From Bordetella parapertussis (lineage in GTDB: Bacteria; Pseudomonadota; Gammaproteobacteria; Burkholderiales; Burkholderiaceae): a stretch of 5,615 nt of DNA. A model generated the notes under the pieces. The model was given only the letters and a program-made list of their open reading frames with translations, was not told where the DNA came from and made no database searches. Shown here piece by piece: positions 1-5,615 of the stretch. The translations under genes and the position numbers were made by a program. The number at the start of each line of letters is the position of its first letter. Within the stretch, counting starts at the first letter, position 1. The stretch is from NCBI GenBank assembly GCA_945901665.1, contig CAMDLJ010000183.1:1-5615 (forward strand), written 5' to 3'.

Positions 1-1212
1 GGTCGCGCATGGCTGTTCGCGGGCCATGGCAGCCAAATGCCCAAGGTGGGCGACTTCATCACGGTTTCCTTGTCGGGCCAGCCGGTGCTGTTGTTGCGCG
101 ATGCGCAAGGGGACATCCAGGCGTTCTTCAACCGCTGCGCGCACAAAGGTACCCAGCTCTACACCCAAGCGCAAGGAAATGTGGGCAAGATGTTGCGTTG
201 CCCCTACCACGCTTGGTCTTTTCGCTTGGATGGCCAGCCCTTGGCCAAGCCCCTCAAAGACGGTTATGTGGGTACCGGTTTGGATGCCAGCCCCAATGGG
301 CAAGGTCTCACACGCTTGGCCGGTGTGCAGGTTTACCGCGAATTTGTCTTTGTTCGTTTGAGCCCTGAGGGCCTGGGCTTTGAGGCTTACTTTGGCGACG
401 CTTTGCGCGCCATTGACAACATGGTCGAGCGCTCGCCGGTGGGTCGATTGGAAGTCGCCGGCGGGGTGTTGCGCAACACCATGACTTGCAACTGGAAGAT
501 GTACTTGGAGAACATCAACGACACCGTGCACCCGGTGTCAGCCCATGAATCGGCCAGCAGTGTGGCGCGTCAAATGTGGCAGCAGCAGCCCAGCGGTGCA
601 CCCATGCCCATGGCCATGGAGCAAATCTTGCCGTTTGCCAATGGCTACGATTATTTCGACCAGATGGGTGCGCGCATCCACCCCCAGGGCCACAGCCTGT
701 TGGGCGTGAACTTCAGCATCCATTCGGCCTATGCCGTGCCCGCCGATTACCAAGCCGCACTGGAGGCCCGCTGGGGCGCTGAGCGCACCCAAGAGGTGTT
801 GCAACGCTCACCCCAAAATGCGGTGCTTTACCCGAGTATTGCGCTCAAGGGTTCGCCGCTCTCGATGCGTGTCATTCGACCGTTGGCGGTGAACCGCACG
901 TTGGTTGAAGCCTGGAGTTTCCGTGCGGTGGGCGCGCCAGACGTCCTGCTCGAACGTGCCATGACCTACAACCGCCTTGTCTTTTCGCCCATGTCGGTGG
1001 TGGCCCACGACGATGTGCATTTGTTTGAAAGCATTCAACAAGGCCTGCAGGCCCAAGCACAACCTTGGGTGAGTTTGCACCGCAACCACGTGGACGGGGA
1101 GCATGCCCAGGGCAGTGCCGACACCAACAGCGCCAACGAATGGCTGATGCGCAACCAATACCGTGCGTGGGCCCGTGCCATGGCCCAACCACTGGCTTCG
1201 GAGTTGGCATGA
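1..1212 (+). CDS. Aromatic-ring-hydroxylating (Rieske) oxygenase alpha subunit, 5'-truncated by window edge
   Basis: This is the catalytic large subunit of a Rieske non-heme iron oxygenase, which would insert O2 into an aromatic ring. The frame is open from base 1, and homology to family N-termini (GRAWLFAGHGSQ) begins before the first in-frame ATG at 37, so the true start lies off the left edge. Comparison with the paralogue at 5464 suggests about 38 residues are missing, giving a full length near 440. Counting from base 1, the Rieske [2Fe-2S] motif is C46-A-H48 then C67-P-Y-H70. The mononuclear iron site is NWK...EN-x2-D174-x2-H177-x4-H182. The third iron ligand is probably D337 or D338 in HDDVHLFE. 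The bridging Asp174, which carries electrons between subunits in naphthalene dioxygenase relatives, is present. All catalytic residues look intact. The C-terminal RNQYRAWA stretch is typical of the family. Substrate is not determinable; aromatic acid or indolic compounds are possible. It overlaps the beta-subunit gene. Confidence 0.93.
   Translation, partial: GRAWLFAGHGSQMPKVGDFITVSLSGQPVLLLRDAQGDIQAFFNRCAHKGTQLYTQAQGNVGKMLRCPYHAWSFRLDGQPLAKPLKDGYVGTGLDASPNGQGLTRLAGVQVYREFVFVRLSPEGLGFEAYFGDALRAIDNMVERSPVGRLEVAGGVLRNTMTCNWKMYLENINDTVHPVSAHESASSVARQMWQQQPSGAPMPMAMEQILPFANGYDYFDQMGARIHPQGHSLLGVNFSIHSAYAVPADYQAALEARWGAERTQEVLQRSPQNAVLYPSIALKGSPLSMRVIRPLAVNRTLVEAWSFRAVGAPDVLLERAMTYNRLVFSPMSVVAHDDVHLFESIQQGLQAQAQPWVSLHRNHVDGEHAQGSADTNSANEWLMRNQYRAWARAMAQPLASELA
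21..38 (+). repeat. 18-bp direct repeat, left copy
   Basis: GGGCCATGGCAGCCAAAT is identical to the last 18 bases of the window (5598-5615). It lies in the GHGSQ-coding segment of the first alpha gene, in the same reading frame as the right copy. The 17 bases before it align to the right copy with about 11 matches, which indicates paralogy rather than a sequence read twice. Confidence 0.85.
1200..1203 (+). promoter_or_regulatory. Ribosome binding site for the beta subunit
   Basis: GGAG lies inside the last codons of the alpha gene, five bases before the ATG at 1209. Together with the ATGA start/stop overlap it fixes the beta start and indicates translational coupling, as expected for subunits needed in equal amounts. 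Confidence 0.6.
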
Positions 1213-1688
1213 GCGCCACAGATGTCCAAGCCGTGCAAGACTTTGTCCTGGCCGAAGCGCGCTTGCTCAACCAAGCCCGCTACCAGGACTGGTTGGCAAT
1301 GTTTGCTTCAGATGGCCGCTACTGGGTGCCCTTGGGTGGCGACGCCCAAAGCGAGACAGACACCCACAACGCCTTGGCCGATGAAGATCGCTTGCTGCTC
1401 ACATTGCGGGTCGAACGCTTGGCGGCCGGGCGTGCCCATTCACAGCAACCCGCCAGCCGCAGCGCCCATGTGCTGCAACTGCCGCAGGTCGATGTGTGCA
1501 ACGACCACCATGCCGAGGTGTACACACCGTTCACTTATGTGGAAAGCCGTGGCGAACAACAAATTTGGCTGGCCGGGCAGTGGTGCCATCGTTTGTGCCG
1601 CGAACAAGGCGCTTGGCGCATTGCGCTCAAGCGGGTCAATTTGCTCAATGCCGGTGCCGCGCACCCGGCGATTCAACTCTTTCCCTGA
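1209..1688 (+). CDS. Aromatic-ring-hydroxylating oxygenase beta (small) subunit
   Basis: A 159-residue small subunit of the Rieske oxygenase, with the NTF2/SnoaL-like cone fold that holds alpha subunits in an alpha3beta3 (or similar) hexamer. It has no metal site and is mainly structural. Family signatures are visible: an N-terminal helix FVLAEARLLNQARYQDWL (residues 11-28), then FASDGRYWVP, a central LRVERL, SRSAHVLQLPQV, and the C-terminal ALKRVNLLNA...IQLFP ending. Length is at the short end of the usual 160-190. The start at 1209 is chosen because it overlaps the alpha stop (ATGA) with a GGAG five bases upstream, and because homology begins immediately after it. The same frame is open further upstream inside alpha, but that part shows no family similarity. 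The tight coupling makes the gene at 1-1212 its partner. It might also serve the second alpha at 5464, which cannot be judged here. Confidence 0.93.
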   Translation: MSATDVQAVQDFVLAEARLLNQARYQDWLAMFASDGRYWVPLGGDAQSETDTHNALADEDRLLLTLRVERLAAGRAHSQQPASRSAHVLQLPQVDVCNDHHAEVYTPFTYVESRGEQQIWLAGQWCHRLCREQGAWRIALKRVNLLNAGAAHPAIQLFP

Positions 1689-1695
1689 TACTTTC

Positions 1696-1710
1696 ATGCA
1701 CCATTTGCAT
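1696..1710 (+). repeat. Short inverted repeat in the beta-iorA gap
   Basis: ATGCA-CCATT-TGCAT is a 5-bp perfect inverted repeat with a 5-base centre, in the only gap longer than 20 bases. It is too short and A+T-rich to be a convincing terminator and has no U-run. It could be a weak hairpin or chance. Confidence 0.25.
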
Positions 1711-1722
1711 TTCATACCCACC

Positions 1723-1726
1723 GGAG
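1723..1726 (+). promoter_or_regulatory. Ribosome binding site deciding the iorA start
   Basis: GGAG (within CCGGAGATT) sits nine bases before the ATG at 1736. It is the only good ribosome binding site near the start of the long open frame, and protein homology also begins after this ATG, so it sets the start there rather than at the far upstream in-frame ATG at 1496. Confidence 0.7.
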
Positions 1727-1735
1727 ATTGCCACC

Positions 1736-3931
1736 ATGGCTGAACGTTCATTTGTGCAAGAGGTGCAAAAGCTGCGCCTAGGGGCGGGCGAAGAATTTGT
1801 TGGCGAAGGCATCTTGGCCGTCACCAAGGCCTTGCTCGAGTCCGGGGTGTCGTATGTGGCTGGTTACCAAGGCGCGCCCATATCGCATCTGATGGACGTG
1901 CTTGCCGACGCCCAAGACATTTTGCAAGAGCATGGCATTCGGTTTGAAAACAGCGCCAGCGAGGCCACGGCTGCGGCCACCTTGGCCGCGTCGGTCAATT
2001 ACCCCTTGCGCGGCGCGGTCACCTTCAAGGCCACGGTGGGTACCAATGTGGCCTCCGACGCCTTGGCCAATTTGGCCTCGGGTGGTGTGACCGGTGGCGC
2101 TTTGATTGTGGTGGGCGAGGACTACGGCGAGGGCTCCTCCATCATGCAAGAGCGCAGCCATGCGTTTGCCATGAAGTCACAAATTTGGTTGCTCGACCCG
2201 CGGCCGAATTTGCCCAGCATGGTCAAGGCCGTCAAAATGGGTTTTGAGTTGTCCGAGGCCAGCCACACCCCGGTGATGTTGCAGCTGCGCATCCGCGCCT
2301 GCCATGTGCATGGGCGTTTCACCGCCAGCGACAACCTGCGCGCCCCGTTTTCGCTGCACGAAGCCATGGAGCAGCCGCACCGCGATGTCAGCCGCATTGT
2401 GTTGCCACCCGCGAGTTTTGTGCATGAGCAAGAAAAACTCACCCAGCGCTGGCCCGCTGCGGTGGCATTCATCGAAAAAAACCAACTGAATGAATTTTTC
2501 GAAGGCGACCTTCAAGACGTGGGCATCGTGGTGCAAGGTGGCAATTACAACGCCTTGGTGCGGGTGCTGGAGCGCATGGGTTTGGCCGATGTGTATGGCC
2601 GCAGCCGGGTCCCCTTGTATGTGATGAACGTCGCCTACCCCGTGGTCGATGCCGAAGTGTTGCGCTTTTGCCAGGGCAAGCGCGCGGTCTTGCTGGTGGA
2701 AGAAGGCCAACCCAATTTTGTCGAACAAAACATTGCCACGGTGCTGCGCCAAGCGGGGTGCCCGGCGGTGCTGCACGGCAAAGACCTGCTCCCACCAGCG
2801 GGCGAATACACCTTGCACGAGGTGCTCAAAGGGGTGCGGGCTTTTGCCCAGTTGTACGGCTTGTTGGACGCGGTCCAAGCGCCCAGCGGCACGGGTTTGG
2901 CGTTGACGAAGTCAGCGCCCCTTCCCAGCGCACCCACGCCGGCCAAGGTCCATAAAGTGATTGCGCTCAAGCCCTTGAGCCAAGTGGTGCAACCGCGCCC
3001 GCCCGGTTTTTGCACCGGCTGCCCTGAGCGCCCGATTTTTGCGGCCATGAAGTTGGTCGAAAAAGAATTGGGCCCACACCATGTCAGCGCTGACATTGGC
3101 TGCCATTTGTTCTCCATCCTGCCGCCTTTTCACATTGGCAACACCACCATGGGCTATGGCTTGGGCACCGCTGGCGCTTCAGCCATGAACGTGCCAGCGG
3201 GCAAGAAGGCCATCTCCATCATGGGCGATGGTGGGTTTTGGCACAACGGCCTGACCAGCGGCATTGCCAATGCGGTGTTCAATCGCAGCAACAACCTGAC
3301 CATCGTGGTTGACAACAGCTACACCTCGGCCACCGGCGGGCAAGACGTGCTCTCGTCCAAGGCCCTCAACCCCACCCGCAGCACCGGTCACCTGATCGAG
3401 AAAGCAGTGCGCGGGGTCGGCGTGGAATGGGTGCGCACTTTCAAGCGCACCTATGACGTGGCAGGGATGCGTGATGCATTGAAAGAGGCTTTGACCAGCA
3501 CCCACGCAGGCCCCAAGGTCTTGGTGGCCCAGTCGGAGTGCATGCTCAACCGCCAGCGGCGCGAAAAACCGCAGGTGCGCGCCCAACTGGCTGCGGGCAA
3601 ACGGGTGGTGCGCGAGCGTTTCGGGGTCGATGCAGACACCTGCACCGGGGACCGTGCGTGCATCCGCATTTCAGGATGCCCTTCTTTGTCGATCAAACCC
3701 AACCCCGACCCTTTGCGCACCGACCCGGTCACCACCGTGCTCGACAGCTGTGTCGGCTGCGGCATGTGTGGCGAGGTGTCCCATGCGGCGGTGCTGTGCC
3801 CCTCCTTTTACAAAGCCCAAATCGTCAGCCACTCCTCGGCCTGGGAGCGCTGGTGGGACGGCTTGCGCTCGAGTATGGTGGCTGGCTTGCAGCGCCGTCG
3901 TGCTCAAAAATTGGCGCAATGGGCTTTCTGA
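1736..3931 (+). CDS. iorA: Indolepyruvate ferredoxin oxidoreductase-like alpha subunit (ThDP-dependent, with C-terminal Fe-S domain)
   Basis: A 731-residue IorA-type subunit. Characterised relatives oxidatively decarboxylate aryl-pyruvates with CoA to aryl-acetyl-CoA and CO2, reducing ferredoxin in the cytoplasm. The pyrimidine-binding domain (about 18-210) has GYQGAP at 43-48, a Glu at 76 in the ENSASEA segment, and GEDYGEGSS at 127-135. A transketolase-C-like domain (about 255-385) has EEGQPNFVEQ at 322-331. The diphosphate-binding domain (about 420-615) starts with CTGCPERP (C426, C429) and carries the ThDP motif GDG 497-499, 26 residues, then DN 526-527 followed by SYTSATGGQ. The C-terminal ferredoxin-like part has C636, C642, C648-P and C672, C675, C678, C688-P. 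D639 occupies the place of the usual second Cys. The protein is longer than archaeal IorA (roughly 620-650, from memory). It follows beta by 47 bases and overlaps iorB by one base. The family assignment is strong. The substrate is inferred; phenylpyruvate or another 2-oxoacid is equally possible. Confidence 0.9.
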   Translation: MAERSFVQEVQKLRLGAGEEFVGEGILAVTKALLESGVSYVAGYQGAPISHLMDVLADAQDILQEHGIRFENSASEATAAATLAASVNYPLRGAVTFKATVGTNVASDALANLASGGVTGGALIVVGEDYGEGSSIMQERSHAFAMKSQIWLLDPRPNLPSMVKAVKMGFELSEASHTPVMLQLRIRACHVHGRFTASDNLRAPFSLHEAMEQPHRDVSRIVLPPASFVHEQEKLTQRWPAAVAFIEKNQLNEFFEGDLQDVGIVVQGGNYNALVRVLERMGLADVYGRSRVPLYVMNVAYPVVDAEVLRFCQGKRAVLLVEEGQPNFVEQNIATVLRQAGCPAVLHGKDLLPPAGEYTLHEVLKGVRAFAQLYGLLDAVQAPSGTGLALTKSAPLPSAPTPAKVHKVIALKPLSQVVQPRPPGFCTGCPERPIFAAMKLVEKELGPHHVSADIGCHLFSILPPFHIGNTTMGYGLGTAGASAMNVPAGKKAISIMGDGGFWHNGLTSGIANAVFNRSNNLTIVVDNSYTSATGGQDVLSSKALNPTRSTGHLIEKAVRGVGVEWVRTFKRTYDVAGMRDALKEALTSTHAGPKVLVAQSECMLNRQRREKPQVRAQLAAGKRVVRERFGVDADTCTGDRACIRISGCPSLSIKPNPDPLRTDPVTTVLDSCVGCGMCGEVSHAAVLCPSFYKAQIVSHSSAWERWWDGLRSSMVAGLQRRRAQKLAQWAF

Positions 3932-5445
3932 TGGCCTTGGACACATCGCCCCAACCCATCAAGATCGCCATCCTCGCCATGGGCGGCGAGGGCGGTGGTG
4001 TGCTGGCCGACTGGATCGTGGACTTGGCCGAGAACGCCGGCCATTGGGCGCAAACCACCTCGGTGCCCGGCGTGGCCCAGCGCACCGGCGCGACCATTTA
4101 TTACGTGGAGTTGTTTCCCAAGGCGGTCCCGGGCGCGCCAGGTTTGGAACCCGTCTTGGCCTTGATGCCCTTGCCTGGGGACGTGGACATTGTGTTGGCC
4201 TCTGAGTTGATGGAGGCTGGCCGGGCCGTTCAGCGTGGCTTGGTCACCAGCGACAGAACCACCCTGATTGCATCGACCCACCGGGTTTACTCCATCACCG
4301 AAAAATCAGCCTTGGGCGATGGCCGCGTGGACCCGGATCAACTCTTGGCCCATGCCCAGTCCGCTGCCCAACGTTTGGTGTGTTTTGACATGGCCGCTTT
4401 GGCAGAGCAAGAGGGCAGCGTCATCAGCGCGGTGTTGTTCGGTGCGCTGGCGGGGGTGGGGCTGTTGCCGTTCTCCCGCGACCAGTTTGAGGCCACCATC
4501 GAGCGCGCTGGCTTGGGCGTGAAAAGCAGCTTGCGCGCCTTTGCCCAAGGCCTGGCCCGAGCGCAAATCCCCGTCGTGGACACGCCAGCCCCCCCCGTGC
4601 CAGCCGAAATGGTCAAGCCCGTGCCCCAAGACCCAGTCATGCGCGAATGTGTGGATCAGGTGTGGGCGATGTTGGCCGAGCCGGCCCGGTCCTTGGCCAT
4701 CGAAGGGGTGCGGCGCATGGCCGATTACCAAGACCCTGCCTATGCGCAACTGTATGTGGCCCGTTTGCGCCGGGTGCATGGGCTGCTGGCCCATGACCCG
4801 CTGGATTTGATGGCCGCCTTGGCGCGCCATTTGGCCTTGTGGATGTCGTATGAAGACACGGTGCGCGTGGCCGACCTCAAAACCCGGGGCACCCGGTTTT
4901 CCCGTGTGCGCGAAGAGGTCCATGCCCAAGCCGATCAGTTGTTGCGCATCAACGAATACATGCACCCCCGTTTTCAAGAGGTGTGCGAAACCCTGCCTGC
5001 GGGCCTGGGTGCATGGCTGTGGGCTTCGCCCACATGCCGGCGCTGGGGAGAGCGCTGGCTCAGCCATGGCCGTGTGGTGCAAACCAATTCTTTGGGCGGA
5101 TTTTTCCTTTTGTATGCGGTCTCGGCCTTCAAGCCCTGGCGGCGTGGAACGCTGCGCTACCGACTGGAAAACCAGCGCATCGAACAGTGGCTGGCTTTGG
5201 TCTGCCAATGGGCGCCGACCCATCCCGCCTTGGCCCTGGAAACCGTGTGGTGCCAGCGTTTGATCAAAGGCTACAGCGATACGCATGCGCGCGGCCACCA
5301 ACACCATGACCGCTTGTTGGCCTTGGTGGCGCAGCACGGGGCCTTGTTGAGCGCCGAGCAACTGCGCGCTTTGCGCGAAGCGGCTTTGGCCGACGAACAC
5401 GGCAAGGCTTTTCAAAGTACCTTGGCCGCCCAGGGTTGGACTTGA
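3931..5445 (+). CDS. iorB: Indolepyruvate oxidoreductase beta subunit family protein (POR gamma-type domain plus large C-terminal domain)
   Basis: A 504-residue partner of IorA. Residues about 10-205 form the 2-oxoacid:ferredoxin oxidoreductase gamma-type domain. It has a glycine-rich loop MGGEGGGVLADW (17-28), with Glu where many relatives have Gln, and SVPGVAQRTGATIYYVE (44-60). A proline-rich linker (about 211-230, containing PAPPVP) leads to a second domain of about 250 residues. This contains RMADYQDPAYAQLYVARL (from 262), ALWMSYEDTVRVADLKTR, RLENQRIEQWL and LIKGYSDTHARG. It matches my memory of DUF6537, which accompanies proteobacterial indolepyruvate oxidoreductases and has no assigned function. 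Archaeal IorB is only about 200 residues and lacks it. The chosen start shares its A with the iorA stop (TGATG, 3929-3933), suggesting coupled re-initiation. An in-frame ATG at 3919 would add MGFL, and neither start has a strong ribosome binding site. Frames open much further upstream are not real gene. Confidence 0.88.
   Translation: MALDTSPQPIKIAILAMGGEGGGVLADWIVDLAENAGHWAQTTSVPGVAQRTGATIYYVELFPKAVPGAPGLEPVLALMPLPGDVDIVLASELMEAGRAVQRGLVTSDRTTLIASTHRVYSITEKSALGDGRVDPDQLLAHAQSAAQRLVCFDMAALAEQEGSVISAVLFGALAGVGLLPFSRDQFEATIERAGLGVKSSLRAFAQGLARAQIPVVDTPAPPVPAEMVKPVPQDPVMRECVDQVWAMLAEPARSLAIEGVRRMADYQDPAYAQLYVARLRRVHGLLAHDPLDLMAALARHLALWMSYEDTVRVADLKTRGTRFSRVREEVHAQADQLLRINEYMHPRFQEVCETLPAGLGAWLWASPTCRRWGERWLSHGRVVQTNSLGGFFLLYAVSAFKPWRRGTLRYRLENQRIEQWLALVCQWAPTHPALALETVWCQRLIKGYSDTHARGHQHHDRLLALVAQHGALLSAEQLRALREAALADEHGKAFQSTLAAQGWT
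4589..4596 (+). repeat. C8 homopolymer in the iorB linker
   Basis: Eight consecutive C within the proline-rich linker between the two IorB domains (encoding part of APPVP). It is a plausible sequencing-error or replication-slippage spot. As given, the frame is intact on both sides, so the stated length is probably right. Confidence 0.5.
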
Positions 5446-5454
5446 CAGGCTGAC

Positions 5455-5457
5455 AGG
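5455..5457 (+). promoter_or_regulatory. Weak ribosome binding site for the second oxygenase alpha gene
   Basis: AGG lies six bases before the ATG at 5464. It is the second copy of a TGACAGG heptamer (5443-5449 and 5451-5457) spanning the iorB stop. The site is modest, and the heptamer repeat may be incidental. Confidence 0.4.
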
Positions 5458-5463
5458 TACCCC

Positions 5464-5615
5464 ATGCCCAACGCCACATCACCCATCGACACCAGCCCTT
5501 GGTTGCGCGGCTGTGAGGTCCACCGCGACGCCTTCATCGACCCGGGCGTGTTTGCGCTGGAGATGCAAACCGTGTTCAGCCACACCTGGGTGTTTGTGGG
5601 CCATGGCAGCCAAAT
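5464..5615 (+). CDS. Second Rieske oxygenase alpha subunit, N-terminal fragment cut by window edge
   Basis: Fifty complete codons of a gene running off the right edge. The N-terminus reads MPNATSPIDTSPWLRGC..., then DPGVFALEMQTVFSHTWVFVGHGSQ (26-50). This is the standard lead-in to the Rieske domain of ring-hydroxylating oxygenase alpha subunits (a helix followed by F-x3-W-x-F-x-GH). The same position in the first alpha gene reads RAWLFAGHGSQ, so the two are homologous but distinct: HTWVFV against RAWLFA, with clear nucleotide differences before the shared GHGSQ codons. The Rieske and iron ligands lie beyond the window and cannot be checked. It starts 18 bases after the iorB stop with an AGG before the ATG, so it is almost certainly co-transcribed. 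Whether it has its own beta subunit, or is a reductase-fused or alpha-only type, is not visible. Confidence 0.82.
   Translation, partial: MPNATSPIDTSPWLRGCEVHRDAFIDPGVFALEMQTVFSHTWVFVGHGSQ
5598..5615 (+). repeat. 18-bp direct repeat, right copy
   Basis: Exact second copy of 21-38, in the GHGSQ codons of the second alpha gene and ending flush with the window. Identity may extend beyond the edge. The spacing between copies is 5577 bases and encloses the beta, iorA and iorB genes. Confidence 0.85.

Noticed and set aside
608..619. Perfect 12-bp palindrome CCATGGCCATGG
   Set aside because: It lies in Met/Ala/Pro codons of the alpha gene; CCATGG is frequent throughout this window, so it is likely incidental.
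1672..1692. TTCAAC/GATACT as a promoter before iorA
   Set aside because: The spacer is only 9 bases, far short of the needed 16-18.
1496..1735. N-terminal extension of iorA to an upstream ATG
   Set aside because: It would run through the beta-subunit gene in another frame, has no homology, and the ATG at 1736 has the ribosome binding site.
2177..2878. Antisense open frame (233 codons) opposite iorA
   Set aside because: The translation has no family motifs, and the sense strand here encodes conserved IorA domains.
3538..3930. N-terminal extension of iorB to an upstream ATG
   Set aside because: It overlaps the conserved iorA Fe-S domain out of frame; the IorB family start matches 3931 or 3919.
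4306..5415. Long antisense open frame (369 codons) opposite iorB
   Set aside because: It is a typical GC-rich shadow frame: no recognisable motifs, low-complexity His/Gln/Gly-rich translation, and it lies wholly over a well-supported gene.
5442..5447. TTGACA as a -35 promoter box before the second alpha gene
   Set aside because: No -10-like hexamer occurs at 16-18 bases downstream; that position falls within the second alpha gene's start codons.
1..5615. Window as a complete circular element closed by the 18-bp terminal repeat
   Set aside because: Bases just before the two repeat copies differ at several positions and both fit separate Rieske alpha genes, so paralogy explains the repeat better than a circular overlap.

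Overview
The window is a fully coding, single-strand (+) stretch of a bacterial catabolic operon. Base composition is GC-rich, with heavy use of TTG, GTG, GGC and GCC codons. Together with the protein families present, this suggests a betaproteobacterium, most likely Burkholderiales/Comamonadaceae. That placement is inference from composition and recollection, not from a database match.

Layout, left to right: (1) 1-1212, the large (alpha) subunit of a Rieske-type aromatic-ring-hydroxylating oxygenase, missing about 38 N-terminal residues off the left edge. (2) 1209-1688, its small (beta) subunit, overlapping alpha by ATGA. (3) 1736-3931, an IorA-type thiamine-diphosphate 2-oxoacid:ferredoxin oxidoreductase large subunit with a C-terminal iron-sulfur domain. 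(4) 3931-5445, the matching IorB-type subunit, overlapping iorA by TGATG and carrying a large extra C-terminal domain. (5) 5464-5615, the first 50 codons of a second, different Rieske oxygenase alpha subunit, cut by the right edge. The largest gap is 47 bases (1689-1735), so no long non-coding stretch exists. I see no promoter, terminator, RNA gene, CRISPR array or insertion sequence. The operon very probably continues on both sides.

How the genes may work together: two enzyme chemistries are interleaved in one transcript. The IorAB-like enzyme would oxidatively decarboxylate an (aryl)pyruvate to an acyl-CoA and pass electrons to ferredoxin. The oxygenases would hydroxylate an aromatic ring using O2 and electrons from a ferredoxin/reductase. 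The simplest reading is aerobic breakdown of an aromatic amino acid or indole-type compound (indolepyruvate, indoleacetate or similar), but nothing in the window fixes the substrate. The points most worth a second look are the co-operonic pairing of a normally oxygen-shy ferredoxin-dependent enzyme with oxygenases, two distinct oxygenase alpha genes flanking it, an Asp in place of a cluster-ligand Cys in IorA, and an 18-bp exact repeat at the two window ends inside the paralogous alpha genes.
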